The translations under genes and the position numbers were made by a program. Below, piece by piece: positions 1 through 5,594 of a stretch of 5,680 nucleotides of DNA (positions are counted from its first letter, which is position 1; each line of letters starts with the position of its first letter). The stretch covers positions 1 to 5,680 of the forward strand of contig JAEWKY010000310.1 in assembly GCA_023457615.1 (NCBI GenBank). The letters run 5' to 3'. Below the pieces are notes generated by a model. That model had not been told where the DNA came from. It saw only the letters and a list, made by a program, of their open reading frames with translations, and did no database searches. This DNA is from Actinomycetes bacterium (lineage in GTDB: Bacteria; Actinomycetota; Actinomycetes; Actinomycetales; Microbacteriaceae).

Positions 1-1403
1 GCGGCGCAGCCGCCCGAGGGGTCGAGGCCGAGGACCGCGTAGTAGAGGACGCCGCCGGACAGCCAGCTCGCATCCGCCTCGCCCGTGTCGACGAAGCAGC
101 CGGGCGCGGCGGGCCCGGGCGCGGGCGCGGAGCCCGGACCGATCTCGCCCTCGACGACCCGCAGCACCGTCCCGCGGTCCTCGACGACGAGGCGGTAGGC
201 GACATCGGGGCGCGGGACGACGATCTCGAAGTAGCCGCCGCCGTCGGACTCGCCGACCGCGACGTCCGTCCAGCTCCCGCCGACCCGCTGCTGCACGTGG
301 ATGCGCACGCCGTCGAGAGGGTCGCCCGTGTCGATCGACGTGTCGTACAGCTCGCCGAGGATGAAGAACAGCTCGCTCTCGCGCGTCATGTCGAAGTCGA
401 TGCCGCTCGCCGGATCGGCGAAGGTCGACACGACCGGGGTGAACAGGCACGCGCAGCCGTAGTAGCCGTCGTAGACCATCGTCGCGTACGGGTCGGACGC
501 GCCGCTGATGTCGGCGACGAGCACGGAGTAGGTCTCGCCGGGCCGCGCGCGGAGCGTGTACTCGCCCGCGAGGCCCGTGTAGCCGACGTCGACGTGCTGC
601 GTCGAGCCCGACTCCTGGAAGGCGAGCACGATCATCCCGGCGAGCGGCGTGGCGCCGCCGTCGGTGCTCACGTGGCCCGTGATGAGCGCCGCCGGCGGCA
701 TGGTCATCGTGACGATCTGCGGCGAGCCCGCGACGGCCGAGATCACGTCCGAGGCGGCGGCGTCCTCGAACTCGCCGCCGAGGAACGCGTCGAGGAACGG
801 GGCGGTGCCGAGCGGGTACATCGCGAAGTGCACGGCGTAGTCGCCGGTCTCGAGGATGGCGGGGACGCTGAAGGTGCCGTCGAGCGTCGAGACGTCGTAG
901 CCGACGGGTCCCCACGTGCCCGTCCCGGTGTCGAAGAAGAACACCGTGATCGCGACCTCGATCATCGAGGCGTCCCAGTTGTCGATCGTGCCGGCGATGT
1001 TCTCGTAGCGGTCGAGCACGATCGTGCCGAAGTCGAGCTCCTCCGTGACGGGATCGAGGAAGGCCCCCGCGGACGCCTGCGCGTAGCCGTAGCCCAGGTC
1101 GTCGAGCTGCTGCTCGATCGAGTAGCGGAAGTAGTTCGACGCCGTCGGCGTCACGTTGAGCGAGAAGGTGCCGTCGACCGGGTGGCTCGTGACCGGGTAC
1201 GCCCCGCCGAGGTCGTCGTAGACGGTGAACTCGAGGCCGACGATGTCGTTGCCGTACTGGTCGACGAGGTGACCCGAGATGTCGCCGGAGGCCGCGTGCG
1301 CGACCGTCGCCCCGACGCCGATCCCCGCGAGGGCGAGCGCGAGGGCTGCCAGGCCGGCGACGAGACGCCGGAGGGCAGGGCGGGGCTCGGTGCTGGGGGA
1401 CAT
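1..1403 (-). CDS. Secreted protein with tandem carboxypeptidase-regulatory-like beta-sandwich repeats (3' end beyond window)
   Basis: An open frame of 467 codons starts at ATG 1403-1401 and is still open at the left edge, so the C-terminus is missing. Residues 1-37 look like a Sec signal peptide: an RR pair at 12-13, a hydrophobic Ala/Leu core at 14-34, and an AHA cleavage site at 35-37. The RR pair lacks a full Tat context. Four similar modules of about 95-105 residues follow, beginning near 40, 135, 239 and 345. Each opens with an I-x-G-x-hydrophobic strand and has a DG-x-F/Y turn mid-way; the third ends in a YDGYY...GIDFDM stretch typical of CarboxypepD_reg/Cna-B-like folds. A Pro/Ala/Gly linker (about 421-434) leads to a short segment with Cys436 and Cys466. 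A CxC lies at 317-319. A surface or extracellular role is likely; the specific function is unknown. No sortase motif or anchor helix is visible, but it could lie beyond the edge. GAGGA at 1412-1408 supports the start. Confidence 0.85.
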   Translation of the reverse strand, partial: MSPSTEPRPALRRLVAGLAALALALAGIGVGATVAHAASGDISGHLVDQYGNDIVGLEFTVYDDLGGAYPVTSHPVDGTFSLNVTPTASNYFRYSIEQQLDDLGYGYAQASAGAFLDPVTEELDFGTIVLDRYENIAGTIDNWDASMIEVAITVFFFDTGTGTWGPVGYDVSTLDGTFSVPAILETGDYAVHFAMYPLGTAPFLDAFLGGEFEDAAASDVISAVAGSPQIVTMTMPPAALITGHVSTDGGATPLAGMIVLAFQESGSTQHVDVGYTGLAGEYTLRARPGETYSVLVADISGASDPYATMVYDGYYGCACLFTPVVSTFADPASGIDFDMTRESELFFILGELYDTSIDTGDPLDGVRIHVQQRVGGSWTDVAVGESDGGGYFEIVVPRPDVAYRLVVEDRGTVLRVVEGEIGPGSAPAPGPAAPGCFVDTGEADASWLSGGVLYYAVLGLDPSGGCA

Positions 1404-1407
1404 CGGG

Positions 1408-1412
1408 TCCTC
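1408..1412 (-). promoter_or_regulatory. Ribosome binding site of the secreted repeat protein
   Basis: On the minus strand GAGGA sits 4 bases before the ATG at 1403. It is the clearest Shine-Dalgarno-like site in the window and favours this start, which also places the signal peptide correctly at the N-terminus. The spacing is slightly short. Confidence 0.5.
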
Positions 1413-1430
1413 GTTCCGCGGGGTCGCCTC

Positions 1431-1436
1431 ACCCTA
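1431..1436 (-). promoter_or_regulatory. -10-like element TAGGGT upstream of the secreted repeat protein
   Basis: TAGGGT on the minus strand fits the actinobacterial TANNNT -10. An A about 7 bases downstream (position 1424) could be the transcription start, giving a leader of about 21 bases that contains the GAGGA site. The element lies in the 43-base gap after the transporter gene, so the secreted protein may be transcribed separately. No good -35 is seen; that region falls inside the transporter's 3' end. Confidence 0.4.
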
Positions 1437-1446
1437 GCGGCTCGGG

Positions 1447-2367
1447 TCAGTCCGGCGCGACGGGATTCGCGAGCACTTCGCGCACGACGGGCCGACGCCG
1501 CGACAGGGCGACGCCGACGAGGCACACGACGCCCCCGGCGAGGGCGAGCGGATGCGGGATCTCCTGGAAGGCGAGGAACCCCATGACCGTCGCGAGCGGC
1601 GGCGAGAGGTAGCTCGCGATGCCGAGCTGGCCGGCCGGCATCCTGCTGAGCGCGTAGGCCCAGGTCGTGAAGGCGAGGGCCGTCGGCACGACGCCGAGGT
1701 AGACCGTGCCCCACCACGCGGAGGCGGGCGCGACCGCGAGCTGGGCGACCAGGAGCGGCGCGAACGGGAGGCACACGACGAGGCCGATGACGCAGCCGAG
1801 GAACGTCGCCTGGATCGCCGGGATGCGCCGCACCACGGGCTTCTGCGTGATCACGCCGACCGCGTAGGTGATCGCGGCGACGAGGGCGAGCACGGCGCCG
1901 ACGAGGTCGAACGGATGCGCGGTGCCCGCGGCGAGGAGCGTGCCGAGCCCGATGAGCACGACGCCCGCGAACGCGACGGCCGCACCGATCGCGAGCCAGC
2001 GCGGGATGCCCTCGCCGAGGAAGAGTCCCGCCCCGAGCGCGATCAGGATGGGGCCGATGCCGACGATCATCGCCGCGGTGCCGGCATCCAGGGTCTGCTC
2101 CGCCGTATTGAGCGCGACGTTGTAGGCGCCGAACCAGGCGACCCCGTAGACCACGAGCTGCACCCACTCGCGTCGCGTCGGCCACACCCAGCGCCGGGCG
2201 GCGAGCGCGAGGATGCCGAGGGCGACCGCGCCGACGACGAGGCGGCCCAGCGCGAGCGGCCCGCCGTCGAGGAACGGCCCGACGCCCCGGATGACGACGA
2301 ACGCGCTCGCCCAGGCGAGGAAGGTGAAGACGACGGCGGCGAGCAGCAGCCAGCGGGAGGAGCTCAC
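1447..2367 (-). CDS. EamA/DMT-superfamily ten-helix transporter
   Basis: A 306-residue integral membrane protein of the drug/metabolite transporter superfamily, the usual length for two EamA domains in tandem. About ten hydrophobic segments are visible, near residues 7-27, 38-57, 69-87, 94-115, 124-147, 152-175, 185-207, 217-238, 246-268 and 272-290, splitting into repeats 7-141 and 155-289. Family signatures are GPILIALGAGLFLGE (105-119) in the first half and the YLSPPLATVMGFLAFQE segment (253-269) in the second, each followed by a glycine-rich helix. Members export amino acids, metabolites or drugs by secondary transport; the substrate cannot be read from sequence. The start is GTG at 2367-2365. 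GAGGG ends one base before it, too close for a normal ribosome site, while TAGCGT lies exactly 6 bases upstream, so the mRNA is probably leaderless. The gene is 71 bases after the oxidoreductase and 43 before the secreted protein. Confidence 0.92.
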   Translation of the reverse strand: MSSSRWLLLAAVVFTFLAWASAFVVIRGVGPFLDGGPLALGRLVVGAVALGILALAARRWVWPTRREWVQLVVYGVAWFGAYNVALNTAEQTLDAGTAAMIVGIGPILIALGAGLFLGEGIPRWLAIGAAVAFAGVVLIGLGTLLAAGTAHPFDLVGAVLALVAAITYAVGVITQKPVVRRIPAIQATFLGCVIGLVVCLPFAPLLVAQLAVAPASAWWGTVYLGVVPTALAFTTWAYALSRMPAGQLGIASYLSPPLATVMGFLAFQEIPHPLALAGGVVCLVGVALSRRRPVVREVLANPVAPD

Positions 2368-2373
2368 GCCCTC

Positions 2374-2379
2374 ACGCTA
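2374..2379 (-). promoter_or_regulatory. -10 element TAGCGT, likely leaderless promoter of the transporter
   Basis: TAGCGT on the minus strand is separated from the GTG start by 6 bases (GAGGGC). With the usual distance from -10 to transcription start, RNA would begin at or next to the start codon. The same hexamer and spacing occur at 5589-5594 before another gene. No convincing -35 is present; about 17 bases upstream is only a weak TGTCGC. Confidence 0.55.
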
Positions 2380-2380
2380 G

Positions 2381-2398
2381 GACCGGCCACCGACCGGC
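2381..2398. repeat. Direct repeat GACCGGC x2 next to the transporter -10
   Basis: GACCGGC occurs at 2381-2387 and again at 2392-2398. The start-to-start distance is 11 bases, about one helical turn. Both copies fall between the TAGCGT -10 and the expected -35 position, where a regulator on one DNA face could bind. In DNA this GC-rich a 7-base repeat may be chance. Confidence 0.3.
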
Positions 2399-2421
2399 GA
2401 CAGCGGATTCCGGACGCGGGG

Positions 2422-2438
2422 CTGCGGGAAACCGCCAG
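2422..2438 (-). terminator. Weak hairpin directly after the oxidoreductase stop codon
   Basis: Right after the TGA, the minus strand reads CTGGCGG-TTTC-CCGCAG. It can pair over six base pairs with one bulged G and a four-base loop. There is no U-tract; actinobacterial terminators often lack one. The stem is short, so it may only attenuate read-through into the transporter gene. Confidence 0.3.
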
Positions 2439-3224
2439 TCAGGACACGCTGTCGCGCCAGGCGAGCAGCGCGCGCACGGCATCCATCCCCTGGCCGGCGT
2501 CGATCGCGACCTCGAACAGCGTCACGTCGAGCTCGCGGTACTGGTCGAGCGCGGCCCGGTCGAGCGAGCCGAGCCCGCGCAGGGTCGTGCCGGTCGAGAG
2601 CTCGATCTCGGAGATGTTGCGGCCGACCTCGTCGCACCAGTGCCGCAGCACCGAGAGCTTGCGGATGAGCGTGTCGGGGTCGGAGAAGCTGTGCCAGATG
2701 TCGGCGTGCTCCGCGACGATGCGCAGCGTCTTCTGCTCGCCGCCGCCGCCGATGAGGATCGGGATGTGCCGCGTCGGCGCGGGGTTGAGCCTCGCCCACC
2801 GCTCGCGGATGCGCGGCAGATCGACCGCGAGCGCGTCGAGCCGCGAACCCGCGGTGCCGAACTCGTAGCCGTACTCGGTGAAGTCCCGCTCGAACCAGCC
2901 GGAGCCCGTGCCGAAGATGAACCGGCCGTCGGAGATGTGGTCGAGCGTGCGCGCCATGTCGGCCTGCAGGTCGGGGTTGCGGTACGCGTTGCAGTTGACG
3001 AGGGGGCCGAACTCCACCCGGGAGGTCTGCTCCGCGATCGCGCCGAGCATCGTGTACGCCTCGAAGTGCAGGCCGTCGGGGTCGCCCGTGAGCGGGAAGA
3101 AGTGATCCCAGTTGAAGATGATGTCGACGCCGAGATCCTCGAGCTCCCGGACGGTGTCGCGGATGAGCGCGTAGGGGGCGTGCTGGTTCGACACCTGCAC
3201 GCCGACGCGCACGGGCCGGGTCAT
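2439..3224 (-). CDS. LLM-class (luciferase-like) flavin/F420-dependent oxidoreductase
   Basis: A 261-residue protein of the bacterial luciferase-like fold (TIM barrel). Family members use reduced FMN or, commonly in actinomycetes, coenzyme F420 for hydride transfer; the substrate is unknown. Visible motifs are NWDHFFP (38-44) after the first strands, NCNAYRNPDLQADMA (77-91) running into the family hallmark SDGRFIFGTGSGWFERDF (98-115), and PILIGGGGEQKTLRIVA (155-171) followed by HADIW (173-177). The hallmark and GGGGE segments favour F420-type subfamilies; I recall something similar in Rv1855c-like proteins but cannot confirm it. At 261 residues it is shorter than many LLM enzymes (about 300-350). 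The ATG at 3224 overlaps the ffh TGA as ATGA and has no Shine-Dalgarno sequence before it, suggesting translational coupling to ffh. The same frame stays open upstream inside ffh, but that part is not oxidoreductase-like. Confidence 0.9.
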   Translation of the reverse strand: MTRPVRVGVQVSNQHAPYALIRDTVRELEDLGVDIIFNWDHFFPLTGDPDGLHFEAYTMLGAIAEQTSRVEFGPLVNCNAYRNPDLQADMARTLDHISDGRFIFGTGSGWFERDFTEYGYEFGTAGSRLDALAVDLPRIRERWARLNPAPTRHIPILIGGGGEQKTLRIVAEHADIWHSFSDPDTLIRKLSVLRHWCDEVGRNISEIELSTGTTLRGLGSLDRAALDQYRELDVTLFEVAIDAGQGMDAVRALLAWRDSVS

Positions 3225-4777
3225 CGGCCGAGCATCTTCTGCAGGGCCTCGAGCTCCTCGGGCGTCGGACCCTTCTTCGCGCCCGCGCCGAGGCCGAACG
3301 CTCCGCCGCCCGCGGTGGTCGGGGCGACCCCTCCGGAGGCGCGGGCGGCGTTCTCGGCGGCGCGCTTGGCGGGGTTGCCGCTGCGCGAGCCCTTCTTCGC
3401 CGGCGGCTTCTTCTTGCCGCCGCCGTAGGAGCCGCCGGGGATGGGGCCCATGCCCGGCACCTGCGGCACACCGCCCTTCGCGACCGTCTTCATCATCTTC
3501 GCCGCCTGCTCGAAGCGCGTGACGAGCTGGTTGACGTCGGTGACGGTCGAGCCCGAGCCCTTCGCGATGCGCAGGCGGCGCGAGCCGTTCAGCAGCTTCG
3601 GGGTCGTGCGCTCGGCCTTCGTCATGGACTGGATGATCGCCTCGGTGCGCACGAGGTCGCGCTCGTCGAAGTTGTCGAGCGCCTCGCGCATCCCCCGGCC
3701 GCCGGGCAGCATCCCGAGCATGCCCTTGATCGAGCCCATGTTGCGCAGCTGCTGCATCTGCGTGAGGAAGTCGTCGAGGGTGAAGCTGTCGGTCGCGAAC
3801 TTCTCGGCGACCTGACGCGCCTCCTCCTCGTCGAACGCCTGCTGCGCCTGCTCGATGAGGGTGAGGATGTCGCCGAGGTCGAGGATGCGCGACGCCATGC
3901 GGTCGGGGTGGAACACCTCGAAGTCGTCGAGGCCCTCGCCGATCGACGCGAACATGATCGGGCGACCCGTGACGCTCGCGACCGAGAGCGCCGCACCGCC
4001 GCGGGCGTCGCCGTCGAGCTTGGAGAGCACGACACCCGTGAAGTCGACGCCCTCCTGGAAGGCGCGGGCGGTCGTGACGGCGTCCTGGCCGATCATCGCG
4101 TCGATGACGAAGAGCACCTCGTCGGGGTCGACGGCCTTGCGGATGTCGGACGCCTGCTTCATGAGCTCGGCGTCGATGCCGAGGCGACCCGCGGTGTCGA
4201 CGATCACGGTGTCGTACTGGCGGCGCTCGGCCTCCTTGACGCCGTCGCGCGCGACGCGCACGGGGTCGCCGACGCCGTTGCCCGGCTCGGGCGCCCACAC
4301 GGGCACGCCCGCCTGCTCGCCGACGACCTGCAGCTGCGTGACCGCGTTGGGACGCTGGAGGTCGCTCGCGACGAGGAGCGGCGTGTGCCCCTCCTTCTTG
4401 AGGTGCTTCGCGAGCTTGCCCGCGAGGGTCGTCTTGCCCGCGCCCTGGAGGCCCGCGAGCATGATCACCGTCGGCGGCTTCTTCGCGAACTGCAGGCGCC
4501 GCTGCTCGCCGCCGAGGATGCCGATGAGCTCCTCGTTGACGATCTGCACGACCTGCTGCGCGGGGTTGAGGGCCTTGTTGACCTCGTCGGAGAGGGCGCG
4601 CTCGCGCACCTTGCCCGTGAAGTCCTTGACGACCTCGAGCGCGACGTCGGCGTCGAGGAGGGCGCGGCGGATATCGCGCACCGTGCCGTCGACGTCCGCC
4701 GGCGTGAGCTTGCCCTTGGTGCGGAGGTTCCGGAACGTCGCGGTGAGGCGATCGGAGAGCGTGGAGAAGGCTGCCAT
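3221..4777 (-). CDS. ffh: Signal recognition particle protein Ffh (SRP54 GTPase)
   Basis: The protein subunit of the bacterial signal recognition particle. It binds 4.5S RNA and hydrophobic signal sequences on nascent chains and docks with FtsY in a GTP-controlled cycle to deliver them to SecYEG. The 518 residues show an N domain (about 1-95), a G domain with P-loop GLQGAGKTT (109-117), DTAGR (194-198) and SKLDGDARGG (252-261), then a methionine-rich M domain (about 300-432) with the RNA-binding stretch SRRLRIAKGSG (399-409). G4 has Ser where Thr is common, a mild change. After the M domain a Gly/Lys/Ala-rich tail (about 435-503) ends in a short helix, EELEALQKMLGR. I chose ATG 4777 because MAAFSTLSDRL is the normal Ffh N-terminus; an in-frame ATG at 4858 adds 27 unrelated residues and overlaps the divergent gene. 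No Shine-Dalgarno sequence precedes 4777. Confidence 0.97.
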   Translation of the reverse strand: MAAFSTLSDRLTATFRNLRTKGKLTPADVDGTVRDIRRALLDADVALEVVKDFTGKVRERALSDEVNKALNPAQQVVQIVNEELIGILGGEQRRLQFAKKPPTVIMLAGLQGAGKTTLAGKLAKHLKKEGHTPLLVASDLQRPNAVTQLQVVGEQAGVPVWAPEPGNGVGDPVRVARDGVKEAERRQYDTVIVDTAGRLGIDAELMKQASDIRKAVDPDEVLFVIDAMIGQDAVTTARAFQEGVDFTGVVLSKLDGDARGGAALSVASVTGRPIMFASIGEGLDDFEVFHPDRMASRILDLGDILTLIEQAQQAFDEEEARQVAEKFATDSFTLDDFLTQMQQLRNMGSIKGMLGMLPGGRGMREALDNFDERDLVRTEAIIQSMTKAERTTPKLLNGSRRLRIAKGSGSTVTDVNQLVTRFEQAAKMMKTVAKGGVPQVPGMGPIPGGSYGGGKKKPPAKKGSRSGNPAKRAAENAARASGGVAPTTAGGGAFGLGAGAKKGPTPEELEALQKMLGR

Positions 4778-4787
4778 GTCGCCAGCC

Positions 4788-4793
4788 AGCTTA
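4788..4793 (-). promoter_or_regulatory. -10-like element TAAGCT upstream of ffh
   Basis: TAAGCT on the minus strand fits TANNNT and lies 10 bases before the ffh ATG, which would leave a leader of only about 2-4 bases. At a 17-base spacer, CCGACG (4816-4811) weakly matches a -35. The lack of a ribosome site fits a near-leaderless ffh mRNA. Confidence 0.4.
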
Positions 4794-4794
4794 G

Positions 4795-4811
4795 GCGGCG
4801 CGTCGCGCCGC
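4795..4811. repeat. 17-bp perfect palindrome between ffh and the divergent gene
   Basis: GCGGCGCG-T-CGCGCCGC is a perfect inverted repeat with 8-base arms around one base. It fills the spacer of the proposed ffh promoter in the 65-base divergent region. It could be an operator, or a chance product of GC-rich sequence. Confidence 0.4.
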
Positions 4812-4830
4812 GTCGGGGATCGGGGTTGGG

Positions 4831-4836
4831 AAGAGT
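4831..4836 (+). promoter_or_regulatory. Possible degenerate -10 (AAGAGT) of the small membrane protein
   Basis: AAGAGT keeps the A at position 2 and T at position 6 of TANNNT and lies 6 bases before ATG 4843, the spacing seen at three other starts in the window. It lacks the first T. The overlapping purine-rich GGGAAGAG could instead be a weak ribosome site. Either reading favours 4843 as the start. Confidence 0.25.
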
Positions 4837-4842
4837 GTGCGC

Positions 4843-5097
4843 ATGGCCGAGAGAACATCCTTTCCGCACCCGTACCGCAGCGCCCTGTTCGCGCTCGCGA
4901 TCGCGGGCTGGCTCGCGGCGCTCGTGCTCTGGATGTCCACGCGGTACGTGATCGACGATCCCGCGGCGACGGCGTCGCTGTGGGTCTGGGCGGGACATGC
5001 CCTCACCCTCGGCATCGTCGCGGGCGTCGGCGAGCTCGTGCTCGCCGGCGTGCTGTGGCGGTCTCCGCCCCGCGGCGAGACGACCGCGGACGAGTGA
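4843..5097 (+). CDS. Small two-helix membrane protein, unknown function
   Basis: An 84-residue protein with two hydrophobic stretches, about 13-31 (LFALAIAGWLAALVLWMST region) and 46-71 (LWVWAGHALTLGIVAGVGEL region). They are separated by a short polar hairpin loop (RYVIDDPAATA), and the tail is charged (SPPRGETTADE). I do not recognise a family. Small size and two helices suggest an inner-membrane accessory or structural protein. An alternative GTG start at 4837 adds two residues; I prefer ATG 4843 because of the -10-like and purine-rich sequences just upstream. It is divergent from ffh (65 bases between start codons) and convergent with the next gene (44-base gap with a hairpin). It overlaps only the improbable extended start of ffh. 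Codon use is GC3-rich like its neighbours, which supports a real gene. Confidence 0.75.
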   Translation: MAERTSFPHPYRSALFALAIAGWLAALVLWMSTRYVIDDPAATASLWVWAGHALTLGIVAGVGELVLAGVLWRSPPRGETTADE

Positions 5098-5129
5098 CCC
5101 CGGACGAGCCGACCGCCGGCGCGTGACCG

Positions 5130-5152
5130 CCGACGGCCGGCTCAGCCGTCGG
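5130..5152. terminator. Hairpin at the convergent gene junction, probable bidirectional terminator
   Basis: CCGACGGC (5130-5137) and GCCGTCGG (5145-5152) form a perfect 8-bp stem with a 7-base loop, between two convergent genes. There is no U-tract on either strand, as is common in GC-rich actinomycetes. The loop contains the TGA of the minus-strand gene, so one stem arm is coding. Confidence 0.6.
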
Positions 5153-5582
5153 AGCCGAGCACCACGACGAGGTTGACGAGGAAGATCACGAGCCCGAGCC
5201 CGGCGATGAGGAACGACCAGAACCGCATCGGGATGAAGAACAGGCTCGACCGGGGCTTCACGACGATCGGCTGACCCGACTGCCCGTCGACCGCGGGCAC
5301 GACCTCGTGCGTCTGCACCCGGCCGTCGGGATGCGTGTACGGCTGGGCGAGCGGACGCGTGACGGTGAGCGCGCGCGGCTTGTCGAGGTGCTTGTCCATG
5401 ACGTGGATGTTGAAGAAGTACAGGCCGACGGCGGCGAGCATGAGCCCGATGCCGACGAACACGCCGTTGACGGGGCCGCTCTCGCGCACGAGGCCGGTGG
5501 CGGCCGCGAGGAGGAAGCCGAGGCCCACCCCGACGCCGACGAACAGGAACGCGAGGATGCCCCAGCGGGTCCAGATGATCAT
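5142..5582 (-). CDS. Uncharacterised three-helix membrane protein with MIIW and SLFFIPMRFW motifs
   Basis: A 146-residue protein beginning MIIWTRWG. Three hydrophobic segments lie near residues 7-29, 38-58 and 117-141. A polar loop of roughly 58 residues (59-116), rich in Pro, Thr and charged residues, separates helices two and three. The loop ends in SLFFIPMRFW (113-122), running into the last helix. From memory, an N-terminal MIIW plus a late LFFIPM-x-x-W recurs in uncharacterised bacterial membrane proteins, sometimes with a CxxC or arginine-rich stretch before the motif; I know no function for them. No enzyme motif is seen. ATG 5582 is chosen because MIIW starts the protein and TAGCGT lies exactly 6 bases upstream, implying a leaderless mRNA; the adjacent CGAGGA is too close to act as a ribosome site. 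The gene is convergent with the 84-residue membrane protein. Confidence 0.85.
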   Translation of the reverse strand: MIIWTRWGILAFLFVGVGVGLGFLLAAATGLVRESGPVNGVFVGIGLMLAAVGLYFFNIHVMDKHLDKPRALTVTRPLAQPYTHPDGRVQTHEVVPAVDGQSGQPIVVKPRSSLFFIPMRFWSFLIAGLGLVIFLVNLVVVLGSDG

Positions 5583-5588
5583 TCCTCG

Positions 5589-5594
5589 ACGCTA
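5589..5594 (-). promoter_or_regulatory. -10 element TAGCGT, likely leaderless promoter of the MIIW protein
   Basis: TAGCGT on the minus strand, then CGAGGA (6 bases), then ATG 5582. This is the same hexamer and distance as before the transporter gene; the shared core is CTAGCGT. No recognisable -35 lies upstream. Confidence 0.55.

Noticed and set aside
297..1586. 429-codon open frame on the plus strand
   Set aside because: It is very rich in Arg/Val/Ala/Glu/Asp with no domain pattern and lies antisense to the secreted protein, whose frame has a signal peptide and repeats. It is a shadow of GC-rich codon use.
1151..2185. 344-codon minus-strand frame overlapping the transporter
   Set aside because: Arg-rich sequence in another frame of the transporter and secreted protein genes; no recognisable domain.
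1552..2868. 438-codon open frame on the plus strand
   Set aside because: It is low-complexity, Arg/Glu/Asp-rich, and antisense to the transporter and oxidoreductase, both of which have clear family motifs.
2439..4298. A 619-residue fusion made by extending the oxidoreductase frame upstream into ffh
   Set aside because: The extra residues are Arg/Ala-rich out-of-frame ffh sequence. The enzyme fold begins at ATG 3224.
4778..4858. N-terminal 27-residue extension of Ffh from ATG 4858
   Set aside because: The extra residues do not resemble an Ffh N domain and overlap the divergent gene; MAAFSTLSDRL from 4777 is the normal beginning.
3855..5126. 423-codon plus-strand frame across ffh and the small membrane gene
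   Set aside because: Ser/Arg-rich antisense shadow of ffh; it also runs out of frame through the small membrane protein.
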